From Mesodorylaimus sp. YZB2_4 (taxonomy: Eukaryota; Nematoda; Enoplea; Dorylaimida; Dorylaimidae), in the NCBI GenBank assembly GCA_030248295.1, contig JASANH010000053.1, positions 124,001 through 188,000 of the forward strand: DNA of 64,000 nt, in the 5' to 3' direction. Position 1 is the first letter of the stretch. Every line of letters starts with the position of its first letter. Of this stretch, positions 32,129 through 41,888 are shown piece by piece. The position numbers were made by a program, and so were the translations under genes. A model generated the notes under the pieces. It worked only from the letters and a program-made list of their open reading frames with translations, made no database searches and was not told where the DNA came from.

Positions 32129-34741
32129 GTGTCTTCCAAACTTACCCGGAAAACGGCAACCGAAACGGAACTATTTAACGATATTGAGCGAAGAGCACAA
32201 GCAGAGGCTTTGCTCAGTACTAGTGATATTCGGATAACCAGGAATAGGAAAATCATATTGCGGATGGTGAACCCTGGGAATGGGGACCCACCGGGCCCAC
32301 AAGCAGCAGTGATTGACCAGGCACTGATGAACGTGGCCAGACAGGCGGCCCAAGAAACCTTAGCTGCTCTTGCATTGCAGCAACCAGCTGCACCACCAGC
32401 AAACATGGAGCCAGTAAACCCGATGGCCCAATTGCTAGCTTTGGCGCGTGTTCCGCAAACTTACTCAGGATCAGTGACGGAGAGCCTGACTGAGTGGCTA
32501 CGCGAATTCGAGCACTTCTCGAACAGAACTCAACTGAGCGCGGTTGGAAAAATCGAGAATCTACGGATGTTGTTGACTGGCTCAGCGCGAGCCGCATTCG
32601 ATGAGCTGCGAGCCACGGCTACTCCAGCTCAAGCCACTGACTGGGCTTACTATGAAAACGCGATGAAGGCACGCTTTCCAGAAGAAAGGAACGCTGCCTT
32701 ACGCGAGCTAGCATTCTTCAATCGAGTGCAAAAACCTGAGGAAAGCCCCGATACTTTCGCTACCGCTTTGAAGGACCTAGCGCGGCAAGCTTTCCACAAT
32801 GCTACGAATGCAGAACGAGAGAGGTTCACCAAATCTCAGTTCCTAAGAGGACTGGCGTCACCCACACTGAGACAGCACGTAGCCAGCACTGAATTACCTA
32901 ATCCGAGTTTGGACGATTTTGTCAGACGCGCGATGCAGATGGAGTTGTGGGCACCCAACGGGGTCTTGGCCCAAGCAGGCGCGTTCGCGGATAAGACGAC
33001 CCATGTAGCAAAGGAACCAGATATGACGAATTTCCTTACTACATTTACTGAACTGTTGCAGGTAAGCGACAGGGCACGAAACATGCAACGAGATCTAGAT
33101 CACCAGCGCAATCGGAGTCGCAGTCGCCCAGCGGGACGCTCAAGCGACTGTACCCTCACTGGACCGATATGCACGCATTGTCGAGATCGCGGATTCGTGT
33201 ACAACAACCACTACGACATGGATTGCGGACGGAAACGCCGTGAGAGTTCAGGCGCACTGGCCGCAATGCCTAAAAACTTGGACACGTGTCAACTGTGCAA
33301 AAAGCGAGAACATACGGCCGATATTTGCCGTTCGATGGGGCCGAAAGCTGATAAGGAGATCGGCCTGAATGCGCGTGCTGCACCATTCATACCGAAAGCA
33401 CCAAAGGCATGCTTCGACTGTGGGAGTATCGAGCATATCGCACGGGACTGCCCGAGAAGGAAAACGACGCGCGACAACCGTTCTCCATCATACATAATGA
33501 TGGACAACTTGGCTGACAACGAAATCGAAAACGACCCAGAACTTAGTCCGAAGCGGATCGTCGTAGCAAAAAGGAAGTACGACCAAACATTCGGACATTA
33601 CGTGGCGAGCCACCAGGGAATGACCAGTACAGCCACGTCTCCAATCAAGGTGGTCATGTCAAAACGGGACGCAGCCACCTCACCAACCAAACCCCCGATG
33701 GACAACTGGGAAGAGATGATTCTCACCATGGTCGACGAGGACCACGTAGTCAAACAGGACCGAAAGCCAGACTTGAATCAACTGCTTATTCGCTTGAGCA
33801 AGGCACCAGACACAAAAATCGGCGAAGTGTACAGACTTTTGTGCGATATCGCGCAAGCCAACCTGGGCATTCACCCAAGCACCAGTACGATCTGCGAAAA
33901 GATTGTGGAGGAGTACGCAATGAAATACGGGGACTTCGAAGAGAATGACAAGTCACACTTGGACGGCTTAATCGAGGCAGAGGCAGGGACAGATGCTCGA
34001 GACTCGGAGAAAGACCGAAACCGCTCGAGGCGGAGCAAAACGGACCAATGGTATGTACTCACTTTGACCTATAATATGCGGTATTGGCTGCTGTTGATAC
34101 TCATGGGCCTCTGGGTGTGCCCTACCATGACCGAGACATACTATATCTGTGGAGAAGGCAGGAGAGGGTTTGCGGTGGACATACCCACTTCCACAATGTG
34201 CGTGATCCCAGACAATTTTACCACCCCATCACACGAGGTCATACTTGAAGTATGGACTCTGAAGTCAGATCCTGTCCGTACTGAGGCGGCACGATGCTCA
34301 TTGCATACCCGAACTGTCCATACTTACGTGGGCTTTCTGGGCTCCAAAAGTGTCCTATTTGACGAAACCATACACATACCTGTCCCTGAGGCAGATTGCC
34401 GAACAGCGTGGGCAAACCATACTTACCACGACCACCCCCTAGTGCAGATACAGGAAGGGGTCTGGTCTAGCAATAATACCGTTGACCCGCCTTTTAAGTG
34501 GTGCTGCTACACTCATGTTTACACCACGTCCAATTTCCTCTTAGAGCTCGGCTCAGTGGCGGCACCTGACCAAACCACGCGGATATCAGACCTTGGAGAC
34601 GTATCTGAATGCCTCGGAGAAAATCACTGCACGTCGCGTGAATCGATTGTAATTTGGGACGATGACAAGATTGCTCTTGACTGTTGGTTGACGCGTAAGG
34701 GTCCACAATGCCACAATACGGGATCAATTTGTTGTAATTGA
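32129..34741 (+). CDS. Gypsy gag fused in frame to N-terminal half of an envelope-like protein
   Basis: An 870-codon frame. The first listed codon is GTG; the first ATG is at 32264. Residues about 110-280 form the capsid-like retrotransposon gag domain (LTEWLREFEHFSN, then FFNRVQKPEESPDTF). Three CCHC-like knuckles follow (CTHC.., CQLCKKREHTADIC, CFDCGSIEHIARDC). After an acidic linker, an ATG at 34076 starts a signal-peptide-like stretch (MRYWLLLILMGLWVC), then a Cys-rich ectodomain with N-glycosylation sequons and a WCC motif. A GTATGT splice donor lies at 34051, exactly between the gag and envelope parts. The frame ends at TGA 34739-34741 inside the ectodomain; the remainder is in another frame. 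This is an endogenous retroelement sequence with a broken envelope frame. Confidence 0.8.
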   Translation: MSSKLTRKTATETELFNDIERRAQAEALLSTSDIRITRNRKIILRMVNPGNGDPPGPQAAVIDQALMNVARQAAQETLAALALQQPAAPPANMEPVNPMAQLLALARVPQTYSGSVTESLTEWLREFEHFSNRTQLSAVGKIENLRMLLTGSARAAFDELRATATPAQATDWAYYENAMKARFPEERNAALRELAFFNRVQKPEESPDTFATALKDLARQAFHNATNAERERFTKSQFLRGLASPTLRQHVASTELPNPSLDDFVRRAMQMELWAPNGVLAQAGAFADKTTHVAKEPDMTNFLTTFTELLQVSDRARNMQRDLDHQRNRSRSRPAGRSSDCTLTGPICTHCRDRGFVYNNHYDMDCGRKRRESSGALAAMPKNLDTCQLCKKREHTADICRSMGPKADKEIGLNARAAPFIPKAPKACFDCGSIEHIARDCPRRKTTRDNRSPSYIMMDNLADNEIENDPELSPKRIVVAKRKYDQTFGHYVASHQGMTSTATSPIKVVMSKRDAATSPTKPPMDNWEEMILTMVDEDHVVKQDRKPDLNQLLIRLSKAPDTKIGEVYRLLCDIAQANLGIHPSTSTICEKIVEEYAMKYGDFEENDKSHLDGLIEAEAGTDARDSEKDRNRSRRSKTDQWYVLTLTYNMRYWLLLILMGLWVCPTMTETYYICGEGRRGFAVDIPTSTMCVIPDNFTTPSHEVILEVWTLKSDPVRTEAARCSLHTRTVHTYVGFLGSKSVLFDETIHIPVPEADCRTAWANHTYHDHPLVQIQEGVWSSNNTVDPPFKWCCYTHVYTTSNFLLELGSVAAPDQTTRISDLGDVSECLGENHCTSRESIVIWDDDKIALDCWLTRKGPQCHNTGSICCN

Positions 34742-37442
34742 CGCTTTGCAAAGCGCTTTGACCTTGACGAGCGAATTACATATATGCGGAATAAATTTGC
34801 GCCAAACGAAGCAAGGTATCTTCCTGAGGCTACCGCACGATCAGGGATCCCTCCCAACTTACGATGAGCAGAGCAGAACACTTACGCACAAATTACATGC
34901 ATCAGACATAGACGGTTCTGTGTATCAAAATGATCCCGTCAATGGAAAGTTGCAGTATCTTGAACTGACACTGCTGCAAATGAGTCAGTCGCTGTTCCGT
35001 AACGTGTGGCTTCAACTGTGCCACTTAGCCCAAAGCCATCTCATGGTTATCTGGCAGCTGTTACGGCTGGACCCCTCTCTTGGGGCCCGCGCCTTATTAC
35101 AACGGAGTGATATACATGCCCGTTTTGCGGGAGAGGCCCTGATGATCTGGCAGTGTAGGCCAGCTAATATTTCTACTTTCTTTTGGGACTACAAGGTTGC
35201 GAACACGTGTTACACCGAGCTGCCAGTTGAGGTCGACGGAGAAATCATGTTTGTAGTACCTGAGAGTAAAGACCTAACCGTGGAGGCCTTGCCAGTTCCA
35301 TGCCACCATCATATTGCTGGGATGCATAAAACAAACAGTACCTGGGTCAGTGCAAACGGCACTGTGTTCGTGTTATCGCTACCATACTCGGTCCAAGCCC
35401 AAAATAACCTAAAGCCGTTCTCGTTTGACCAACCAGCGCTGTTCAAACATGAATTGACCAATGTGGAGACATCCCTGCAGATGCTGCAGCACTACACTTA
35501 TCGTACAATGCATCTCGAAGCCAGACTGGATAGGGTGATGCAATATACAGCGGCGATGTCGTGGGATCCAAAAACGGTGTACGATAGCCTATCCGACTTA
35601 GGCAATGGTATCGGAAATGTTTATAGAGGGGCCGGTGATGGGCTCGCTCGGTTTTTCACAGGTACCGTAAGGGGAGCCGCTGATGGCGTGAACGTATTGC
35701 TGAAGGGCCCACTGCAGCTGATAATTAACTCCCTACTACCGATACTGATTATCGCGGGACTCCTTTTTGTGGTGTATCTCCAATTGAAGAGGGGTTACTT
35801 GTGCAAACGCACGAATCAGGAAACCTGCGCAGGAACACCTGCGACCGAACAACCACCCAGTTCTCGCCTGGATGAATCGACCACTCCGCAAGATACCTCG
35901 CCTAAATTGCTGTGGACTACCACCGACCCCAGACATCCGACGATAGGGGAGATTCTGATTAAACAACTGAACACCGCACGCTCAGAAATTGATCAACCCA
36001 GACATTGGGTTGCTGTCGACAAACATAAGACGGGTAATGCTGCCTTTCAAATCGTACACAACACCAAGGGGCCACGAAAGGAAACTCCATGGAGTGAAGC
36101 AGCCATTAATGAGATACCCGACGCTAAGGCACTATGGGATAGTGGATCAGCATTCACAGCTATCTCTCTCCGTGACTACTCTACGCTGGTGAAATCGGGC
36201 GTAGCTAACCCACTACACAAGACAGAAACCATGCCAATGGCAGCAGACGGCAATCGCTTGACGGTCGAGGGCATAACTGTTATCGACCTCGACTTTGGAT
36301 CCTACAAGACGGAAATTGGTGCCTTAGTAGTCCGAGAATTACCGTGCCCGCTGATCATCGGAACCGATTTCTTATATCGTCACAAGTCCTGCATGTTCGA
36401 TTGGGAAGCGTCAGAGTTACGACTGGACACGCATATCAGACTGCCAATCAGTGGCGTGATGCTAGCGCAACCAGCGGTCTCGAGTTCGATAGCACGAGCC
36501 GCACAAGATTTTACGCTACCACCAAAACACGAAGCTCCGTGTTTTCGATTGTCAGTAAGCATACCTGACGGTACCGCAGTAATGTTTGAACCATCGGACG
36601 ATCTGCTGATGAAGCACGGCATCATGGCCACCAGAGCTGTGGCCACAGTTCGTAAAGGTGAAATCTTCACACGTATCCTAAACCCGGCTACAGCACCGAT
36701 CAAACTGTTCCAGAGAACCACACTGGGTTCTATCTCGATCGTAGATCCGGACATGGAACGCAAAATACTAAGTATTCAAGACAACGCGGCCCAACAGGAG
36801 GTGGACTTGATTGATTTTCGCAAAGAGTTGGAGCAACTCGCTTTACCAGAGGTCATCACACCCGCTGATCGAGCTGACTTGTTGAACAGGCTGGCGAAGT
36901 TTCCTCACTTGTTCTCCAAAAGCGCCATGGATATAGGAAAAACGGACTTGATCAAACATTGCATAGATGTCGGCGGGCACCGTCCGATACGAACTCCCCC
37001 ACACCGTACCCCACCTACAATCAGGGCGGAAGTTGAACGCCAGGTCAATGAGATGCTCGAGTCGGGGATCATTGAGCCATCACACAGCGAATGGGCCTGT
37101 CCTATTGTGATGGTCCCAAAACGTGATCGAACACTTCGCTTATGCATTGACTATCGACGCATCAACAAGCTGGGTAAGCATCCTGCCTATCCTATGCCAC
37201 GCATTGACGATTTGATCGAAACGCTAAACGGGGCTCAGTATTTTACCGCACTCGACCAAACCTGGGGTTACTTGCAAGTCCCCTTGGATGACAAGTCCAA
37301 GGAAAGAGGAGCGTTTGTAACTCACCATGGACACTTCCAGCCAACCAGAATGTTTTTCGGGCTGAAAGGTGCACCGTTCACCTTTCAACGCCTAATGGAC
37401 GTGGTCTTATCAGGCTTACAATGGAAAATAAAATCTGTTTAG
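34692..37442 (+). CDS. Envelope-like C-terminal half, protease and first half of RT (Gypsy)
   Basis: Open from just after a stop at 34689, overlapping the previous frame by 50 bases. It encodes the rest of the envelope-like ectodomain, with a conserved ARALLQRSDIHARFAG ... WQCRP segment, then an amphipathic Gly-Ala-rich stretch and a transmembrane anchor (LLPILIIAGLLFVVYLQL, about 35740-35795) with a basic cytoplasmic start. After a linker come the aspartic protease (ALWDSGSAFTAIS, near 36130-36165; LIIGTDFLY) and the RT to just before the catalytic YLDD box. It ends at 37442 because of a one-base shift in an A-rich run; the RT continues in the next frame. An AG at 35859-35860 just after the envelope tail could act as a splice acceptor joining gag to protease in phase. 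Confidence 0.8.
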   Translation, partial: RVRVHNATIRDQFVVIDALQSALTLTSELHICGINLRQTKQGIFLRLPHDQGSLPTYDEQSRTLTHKLHASDIDGSVYQNDPVNGKLQYLELTLLQMSQSLFRNVWLQLCHLAQSHLMVIWQLLRLDPSLGARALLQRSDIHARFAGEALMIWQCRPANISTFFWDYKVANTCYTELPVEVDGEIMFVVPESKDLTVEALPVPCHHHIAGMHKTNSTWVSANGTVFVLSLPYSVQAQNNLKPFSFDQPALFKHELTNVETSLQMLQHYTYRTMHLEARLDRVMQYTAAMSWDPKTVYDSLSDLGNGIGNVYRGAGDGLARFFTGTVRGAADGVNVLLKGPLQLIINSLLPILIIAGLLFVVYLQLKRGYLCKRTNQETCAGTPATEQPPSSRLDESTTPQDTSPKLLWTTTDPRHPTIGEILIKQLNTARSEIDQPRHWVAVDKHKTGNAAFQIVHNTKGPRKETPWSEAAINEIPDAKALWDSGSAFTAISLRDYSTLVKSGVANPLHKTETMPMAADGNRLTVEGITVIDLDFGSYKTEIGALVVRELPCPLIIGTDFLYRHKSCMFDWEASELRLDTHIRLPISGVMLAQPAVSSSIARAAQDFTLPPKHEAPCFRLSVSIPDGTAVMFEPSDDLLMKHGIMATRAVATVRKGEIFTRILNPATAPIKLFQRTTLGSISIVDPDMERKILSIQDNAAQQEVDLIDFRKELEQLALPEVITPADRADLLNRLAKFPHLFSKSAMDIGKTDLIKHCIDVGGHRPIRTPPHRTPPTIRAEVERQVNEMLESGIIEPSHSEWACPIVMVPKRDRTLRLCIDYRRINKLGKHPAYPMPRIDDLIETLNGAQYFTALDQTWGYLQVPLDDKSKERGAFVTHHGHFQPTRMFFGLKGAPFTFQRLMDVVLSGLQWKIKSV

Positions 37443-40009
37443 CATATCTGGATGATATTTTGATTTTCGGACGTACCATGAGCGAACACAATGACAGACT
37501 CGAACTCGTTTTGACCAAACTGCAAGATGCCGGCCTCAAACTCAAACTATCCAAATGCCATTTCGCGCAAACAAATCTGGAATACCTGGGTCACAAAATA
37601 TCGAAAGAAGGGATCGCACCCAGCCCGTCTAAAATCGAAAAAGTAAAAAACTGTCCCGTTCCAAAAAATGGGGATGAGGTACTTAGCTTCCTGGGGCTCA
37701 CAAATTATTACCGTCGATTTTTGCAAGGGTATTCAAAACTTTCGCACCCATTGACCGCTCTGCTAAAGAAGGGGGCCAAATTCATATGGGACTCAGCCCA
37801 ACAGAACGCCTTCGACAAGATGAAAGAGCACTTGATTAAAGCACCAGTCCTTGCCCACCCTGACTTTACTAAACCATGGATCCTACAGACCGATGCGTCA
37901 TTTGAAGGCCTTGGAGCCGTTCTATCACAAGAATATGACGGGAAGGACCGACCAGTGGCTTATTATAGTCGGGCTCTGAGCAAGCACGAAATGAATTACA
38001 GCGCATGGGAGCTTGAGGCACTAGCTATAGTGGCCTCAGTTACTCATTTTCGGACCTTTATCTATGGGCAAAAGGTTACCGTCGTTACTGACAACCAAAG
38101 CCTGAAGGGCATATTTGAGAAGACGAACCCTAATCCACGCATTGCCCGATGGGGTATCATTATGCAACAGCACGATCTAACTTTTGAGTACCGCCCAGGG
38201 GCGCGCAATAATGCGGACCCTCTTTCACGCAAACCATTCGCATCCGGAATACCAACGTCGGCTGATAAAACCATGCGTGACATCCAAGATATGCTCACGG
38301 AGCACACAATCATTCAAAAGGTCATCACAGAGAAGAACCAACAGCTGGAAAACTGCTTTTTACTCATTTCAAAGCTGAACGAGGCCTTGGGATACTTGTC
38401 CGCGTCGGGAACACCAGAAAATGAAAATGTAGAGAAAAAATTATCGCTCGATCAACCGGACCAGACTTGGCTCACGGATACATCAGAAAATACGTGGTAT
38501 AATGCGTACATAAACACCATTGTGGATGAAGCTGTTACCCCAGTTCAGCGGTCGCTGGACTCGGAAACGATCCGCTGCCTGCAGCAGAAAGATCCGTATT
38601 TGGGCCCCATCATGGACTTTTGTCTACACGGCGCTCTACTTAACGACGCCAATGCTCGTAGACAAGTTTGCACAGACGTGTTAAATTACGACTTGTCGCA
38701 TGGAATACTGTACTGGCATCCTCGTAACGGCGTGACTGGACCTCGCATGGCTGTACCCACCAGCTTGGTAAAAGATATCCTGCACATGCATCACGACAGC
38801 CGATTCGCTGCCCACCCGGGCATCGATCGCACCCTGGCCCGTATCCGAATGTACTATCATTGGCCCAGCTTGGCCAAAGACGTGGAACACCATGTTCGCA
38901 GTTGCCTGCCATGTGCGCAAAACAAACCACCGCCAGCATACCTGCATGCGCCATTACAAACAATCCCACCACCCGCCAAACCGTGGGACCTGGTAGCAGT
39001 TGATATCAAAGGGCCGCTCCCACTTACGGCTGACGGCAATCGATATGTTATCAGTTTTATCGATTACACAACGAAGTATGTTAAAGCGATACCTGTACCA
39101 GAAGTCTCAGCCGCAACTGTGGCTCGAGTTTTTGTGGACCATATTGTCCTCCGCCATGGGCCGCCAGTGCGATTGCTATCAGATCGAGGAGCTAACTTGA
39201 CTGCACCTTTATTGCAACGTATTTGCGAATTATGCAACACCAAGAAAATTTTTACGACTCCTTATCATGCCCAGACCGACGGGCTGGTAGAACGTTGGCA
39301 CCGTAGCTTATCAACGGCTTTACGTTTCTACCCACCAGACAGCACAAAGTCCTGGGATGAATTCTTACCATACGCAGTTCATGCGCACAACACTACGGAG
39401 CAAACCAGTACAAAGTTCTCGCCTTTCGAGCTGACTTACGGTCGCACACCACGATCTCCATCGGATATTGCCTTCGACTATCAGGACAACCCTTACTTGG
39501 TGGACCAGGAGGATTACTGTCGAAACGTTCACAAGCATCTTACGGCCATGCACGCCTTGGCCCAGGAGAATGTAGAAAAGGCACAGGAACGGCAGAAGCT
39601 ACAGTACGACAAACGCGTAATCGTCCATGCATACACGCCAGGCGACAGCGTGTTGGTAAGGAATCCGTTGCATGAAAAGGGAATAAACAAAGTGAACCAA
39701 GTACCTTGGCTGGGACCAAAAGTGGTCGAGGACGTGAATGGTGTGGACCTGTTGGTCAGGTCCCCAAAGGAATCGCAAACGGAAGCGCGATGGGTGCACA
39801 TCAATCGTACGAAGCCCGCACCGTCGACGCCGGACAAGCAAGGGCAGTCAACGCAGGCGGCCAGGCCGTCCAATAAAGAGAGCGAAAAAGCGCCCACCCT
39901 GCAGCCAGGTTACAATTTGCGGTCACGCAAGGTTCAGTTCGCGGATCAGGACAAGGGACCGGCGGCTACTGTCACGGGGACGAGACAACCGCCGGGCGGG
40001 AGAATGTAA
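37421..40009 (+). CDS. Gypsy RT second half, RNase H and integrase
   Basis: 862 codons. The RT YLDDILIF catalytic box is at 37441-37470, followed by the connection (GLTNYYRRFLQGYS). RNase H begins with ILQTDASFEGLG near 37885 and includes the AWELEALAIV segment. The integrase has the H-H-C-C zinc module (HHDSRFAAHPG, CLPCAQN, 38785-38930) and the catalytic core with Asp in VAVDIKGPLPL, Asp in LLSDRGANL and Glu in DGLVERWHRSL. A C-terminal tail follows, with the GPKVVE ... VHINRTKPA motif common in Gypsy integrases. No chromodomain is seen. All three catalytic sites look intact, so apart from the upstream frame changes the enzymes are well preserved. The frame ends four codons before the 3' LTR flank. 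Confidence 0.9.
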   Translation: MENKICLAYLDDILIFGRTMSEHNDRLELVLTKLQDAGLKLKLSKCHFAQTNLEYLGHKISKEGIAPSPSKIEKVKNCPVPKNGDEVLSFLGLTNYYRRFLQGYSKLSHPLTALLKKGAKFIWDSAQQNAFDKMKEHLIKAPVLAHPDFTKPWILQTDASFEGLGAVLSQEYDGKDRPVAYYSRALSKHEMNYSAWELEALAIVASVTHFRTFIYGQKVTVVTDNQSLKGIFEKTNPNPRIARWGIIMQQHDLTFEYRPGARNNADPLSRKPFASGIPTSADKTMRDIQDMLTEHTIIQKVITEKNQQLENCFLLISKLNEALGYLSASGTPENENVEKKLSLDQPDQTWLTDTSENTWYNAYINTIVDEAVTPVQRSLDSETIRCLQQKDPYLGPIMDFCLHGALLNDANARRQVCTDVLNYDLSHGILYWHPRNGVTGPRMAVPTSLVKDILHMHHDSRFAAHPGIDRTLARIRMYYHWPSLAKDVEHHVRSCLPCAQNKPPPAYLHAPLQTIPPPAKPWDLVAVDIKGPLPLTADGNRYVISFIDYTTKYVKAIPVPEVSAATVARVFVDHIVLRHGPPVRLLSDRGANLTAPLLQRICELCNTKKIFTTPYHAQTDGLVERWHRSLSTALRFYPPDSTKSWDEFLPYAVHAHNTTEQTSTKFSPFELTYGRTPRSPSDIAFDYQDNPYLVDQEDYCRNVHKHLTAMHALAQENVEKAQERQKLQYDKRVIVHAYTPGDSVLVRNPLHEKGINKVNQVPWLGPKVVEDVNGVDLLVRSPKESQTEARWVHINRTKPAPSTPDKQGQSTQAARPSNKESEKAPTLQPGYNLRSRKVQFADQDKGPAATVTGTRQPPGGRM

Positions 40010-40369
40010 TGGTCGTAAGAGGAAGCGAAAGATAAGATAAGCCGGCATGTGTGTTTGGGCGGAGGGGCGTCGATTGTTTAGCCTCTCTGCTCATCTTCGT
40101 GTGTATTGGTTTGGGTGTTTATCCTTTAGATATGGAGTGGTCGTTGATTGACCACTCGACTAGAATGTGCGAACAGGTTTAGTGCTGACTGTACGAATGT
40201 ACTTTAGTGCTCGTGGTGTGCTGCGCCTATATAAGGAGTGTTTTTGGGTGATTTGGGGGCTTTTTGGGTGATGCTCTGGCTGAGAGCGGACGAATAAACG
40301 GACTTCAAGGGAAGTTCTCTTTGGTCTTTTTCCGTAGCGGCCCTTGCTTGACAGAGAAGGGGCGTTACA
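40005..40369 (+). repeat. 3' LTR of large Gypsy element
   Basis: 365-bp partner of 31522-31886. Differences seen by eye are a T/G, a C/T and a G/T. It is followed by GAAC, the second copy of the target duplication. Confidence 0.9.
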
Positions 40370-40373
40370 GAAC

Positions 40374-40480
40374 TACGTCGAGCAGTTGAACGAGGAATCA
40401 TCGCAAAAACAACCCCAAAGATCCTATCCATCAATCGATTGCAAGCGACATCGACTGTTGAAGCTGACTAGTATTGTTCC
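40374..40480 (-). pseudogene. LINE continuation right of Gypsy insertion
   Basis: Minus-strand frame across this stretch continues the LINE linker that resumes at 31521. It fades near a TAG at about 40475; beyond it no endonuclease motif is seen. Confidence 0.6.
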
Positions 40481-41820
40481 CGACAGCTGCTGGGGGTCAC
40501 GTCAGCGGAAACTGACATACCTAATTCCAATCATTAGGGCGTTACTATTATCGGAAAGGTCAGAGTATGGAAGACCTCAAACTACCCCTGCGTATTAGAC
40601 GTTTTCGTCGTCTAATCTAGTTTCCCAAGCCTAAGAAAGGTCAGGAGCCGCGCATATCACGAAATCCATACCACGAAATGTGCCGTTGCGAACATGACAG
40701 CTCATGATCAACGAGGTAAGCGGAACTTTGTACCGAAGTACTGGTGTCGAGAAGAACCTGACACTGTAGAGTGTTGCTAGACAAGATTCTGCAAAGGACT
40801 CATCGTCTCACCATCCATAATATCCTAAAAGCCAAACGTCCTCCATCCTTCCCCTCAACACAGGGAAACGGTTTTCGATGATTTTCTCAAATTTTCCAGT
40901 TATGATCTTCCCCGCCCTCCCCCCCCCCCCCCCCCGGCAACTGCGACAAAAGCGCAGACGCTTTCGCGCTCAACAAACCACATGATCACTGCCTCGATTT
41001 TTGATCGGATCGTCAGATAATCGATGAAAAAGAAAGCGTTATGAAAGCATAGAAGCGGGGACACACTCCTGTGTATGAAGAGTGCGGCAGTATAAGAGTA
41101 TGTAATTTAGGCCAAGAAGAAGAGTGAAGCGATCAGCTAAAAAAGCTCGCCGCCCGCCTTTTTCTTGCGCGACTTTTATCATTCACATTGCCGCAGCAAG
41201 ACTGTAATTTTGATTTAAATTATAGCGGTTGCAGATCTGTACAAAACAATAGAGGACATATGGTGATTTTGCTGAATAGAGGGACTCTACCTTTGTATAT
41301 TAGACAACATTACCCGAGTTGTGGGTGACGTGAACTAGAACAGGGGCTGGATGCAGACAGGATGAGTGTCTGTGTCAACCCTAAAACAGCACTATTTTTA
41401 GGAGTGAATCTACGCACATAGAGCGTGATCGTCGACCAAAAAGAGGCAACATTCATCATTTCCCAGTAGAAAGACCAACATATTCAAATACAGGCAAGCA
41501 GCAAGGAGGTGCCAGGTGCGTCTAGTTTTGGCGAAACTTGAACGCGACAAACTTTTGTCAAGGGAAGGAATCATTAGAGTTAATTTATAAAAGCTCGCCG
41601 CTCCAGGTGCATAAGGTGCGGTCCTTATCAGACTCACGTCAGCTGATCAGCTCTCAAAATTAGATGCGCGTAACTCCTAATTGCCACTGGCGGATGGAAG
41701 CTTTCTCTCGTGGGATAAAGAGAAGGAATTCGCGCACCAGTACCAGACCAGCTGCCTCCGACGTAATCATTGGTCCTGATCATTGACGTAATTTCTTCCC
41801 TTCTTCCTACCAAACATCTC
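40481..41820. other. Intergenic, no gene seen
   Basis: Contains a 17-C run at 40919-40935, an inverted repeat ATTAGACG...CGTCTAAT near 40595-40618, and two copies of an AAAAGCTCGCCGC word (41140, 41588). Open frames lack recognisable features. Confidence 0.45.
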
Positions 41821-41830
41821 CACATAAAAG
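41821..41830 (+). promoter_or_regulatory. TATA-like element before small secreted ORF
   Basis: CACATAAAAG lies about 60 bp before the ATG at 41889, at a spacing similar to that of the secreted-protein gene at 16066-18798. Confidence 0.35.
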
Positions 41831-41888
41831 TGCCGGCTCTAGTCATTCACGATCAGTCGCCCCTTCGCTTCAACATCAGGTTTCGACA

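Larger units (their letters stand above)
31522..40369 (+). mobile_element. Large Gypsy LTR retrotransposon, gag-env-pro-RT-RH-IN
   Basis: An 8848-bp element with 365-bp LTRs (31522-31886, 40005-40369; about three differences by eye), TG..CA ends and a 4-bp GAAC duplication (31518-31521, 40370-40373). TGGCGAGCTTGGCAGGAG starting two bases after the 5' LTR may be the primer-binding site; a purine tract (GGGCGGGAGAA) precedes the 3' LTR. The internal order is gag, envelope-like glycoprotein, protease, RT, RNase H, integrase. An envelope between gag and protease is not the normal order for Gypsy elements. Two frame changes (34692-34741 and about 37421-37442) interrupt the coding in this copy. It sits inside a LINE. 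Confidence 0.9.

Noticed and set aside
34692-34741. Programmed ribosomal frameshift in the Gypsy envelope
   Set aside because: No convincing slippery site or downstream structure is visible, and retroelements do not normally place a frameshift inside an envelope ectodomain.
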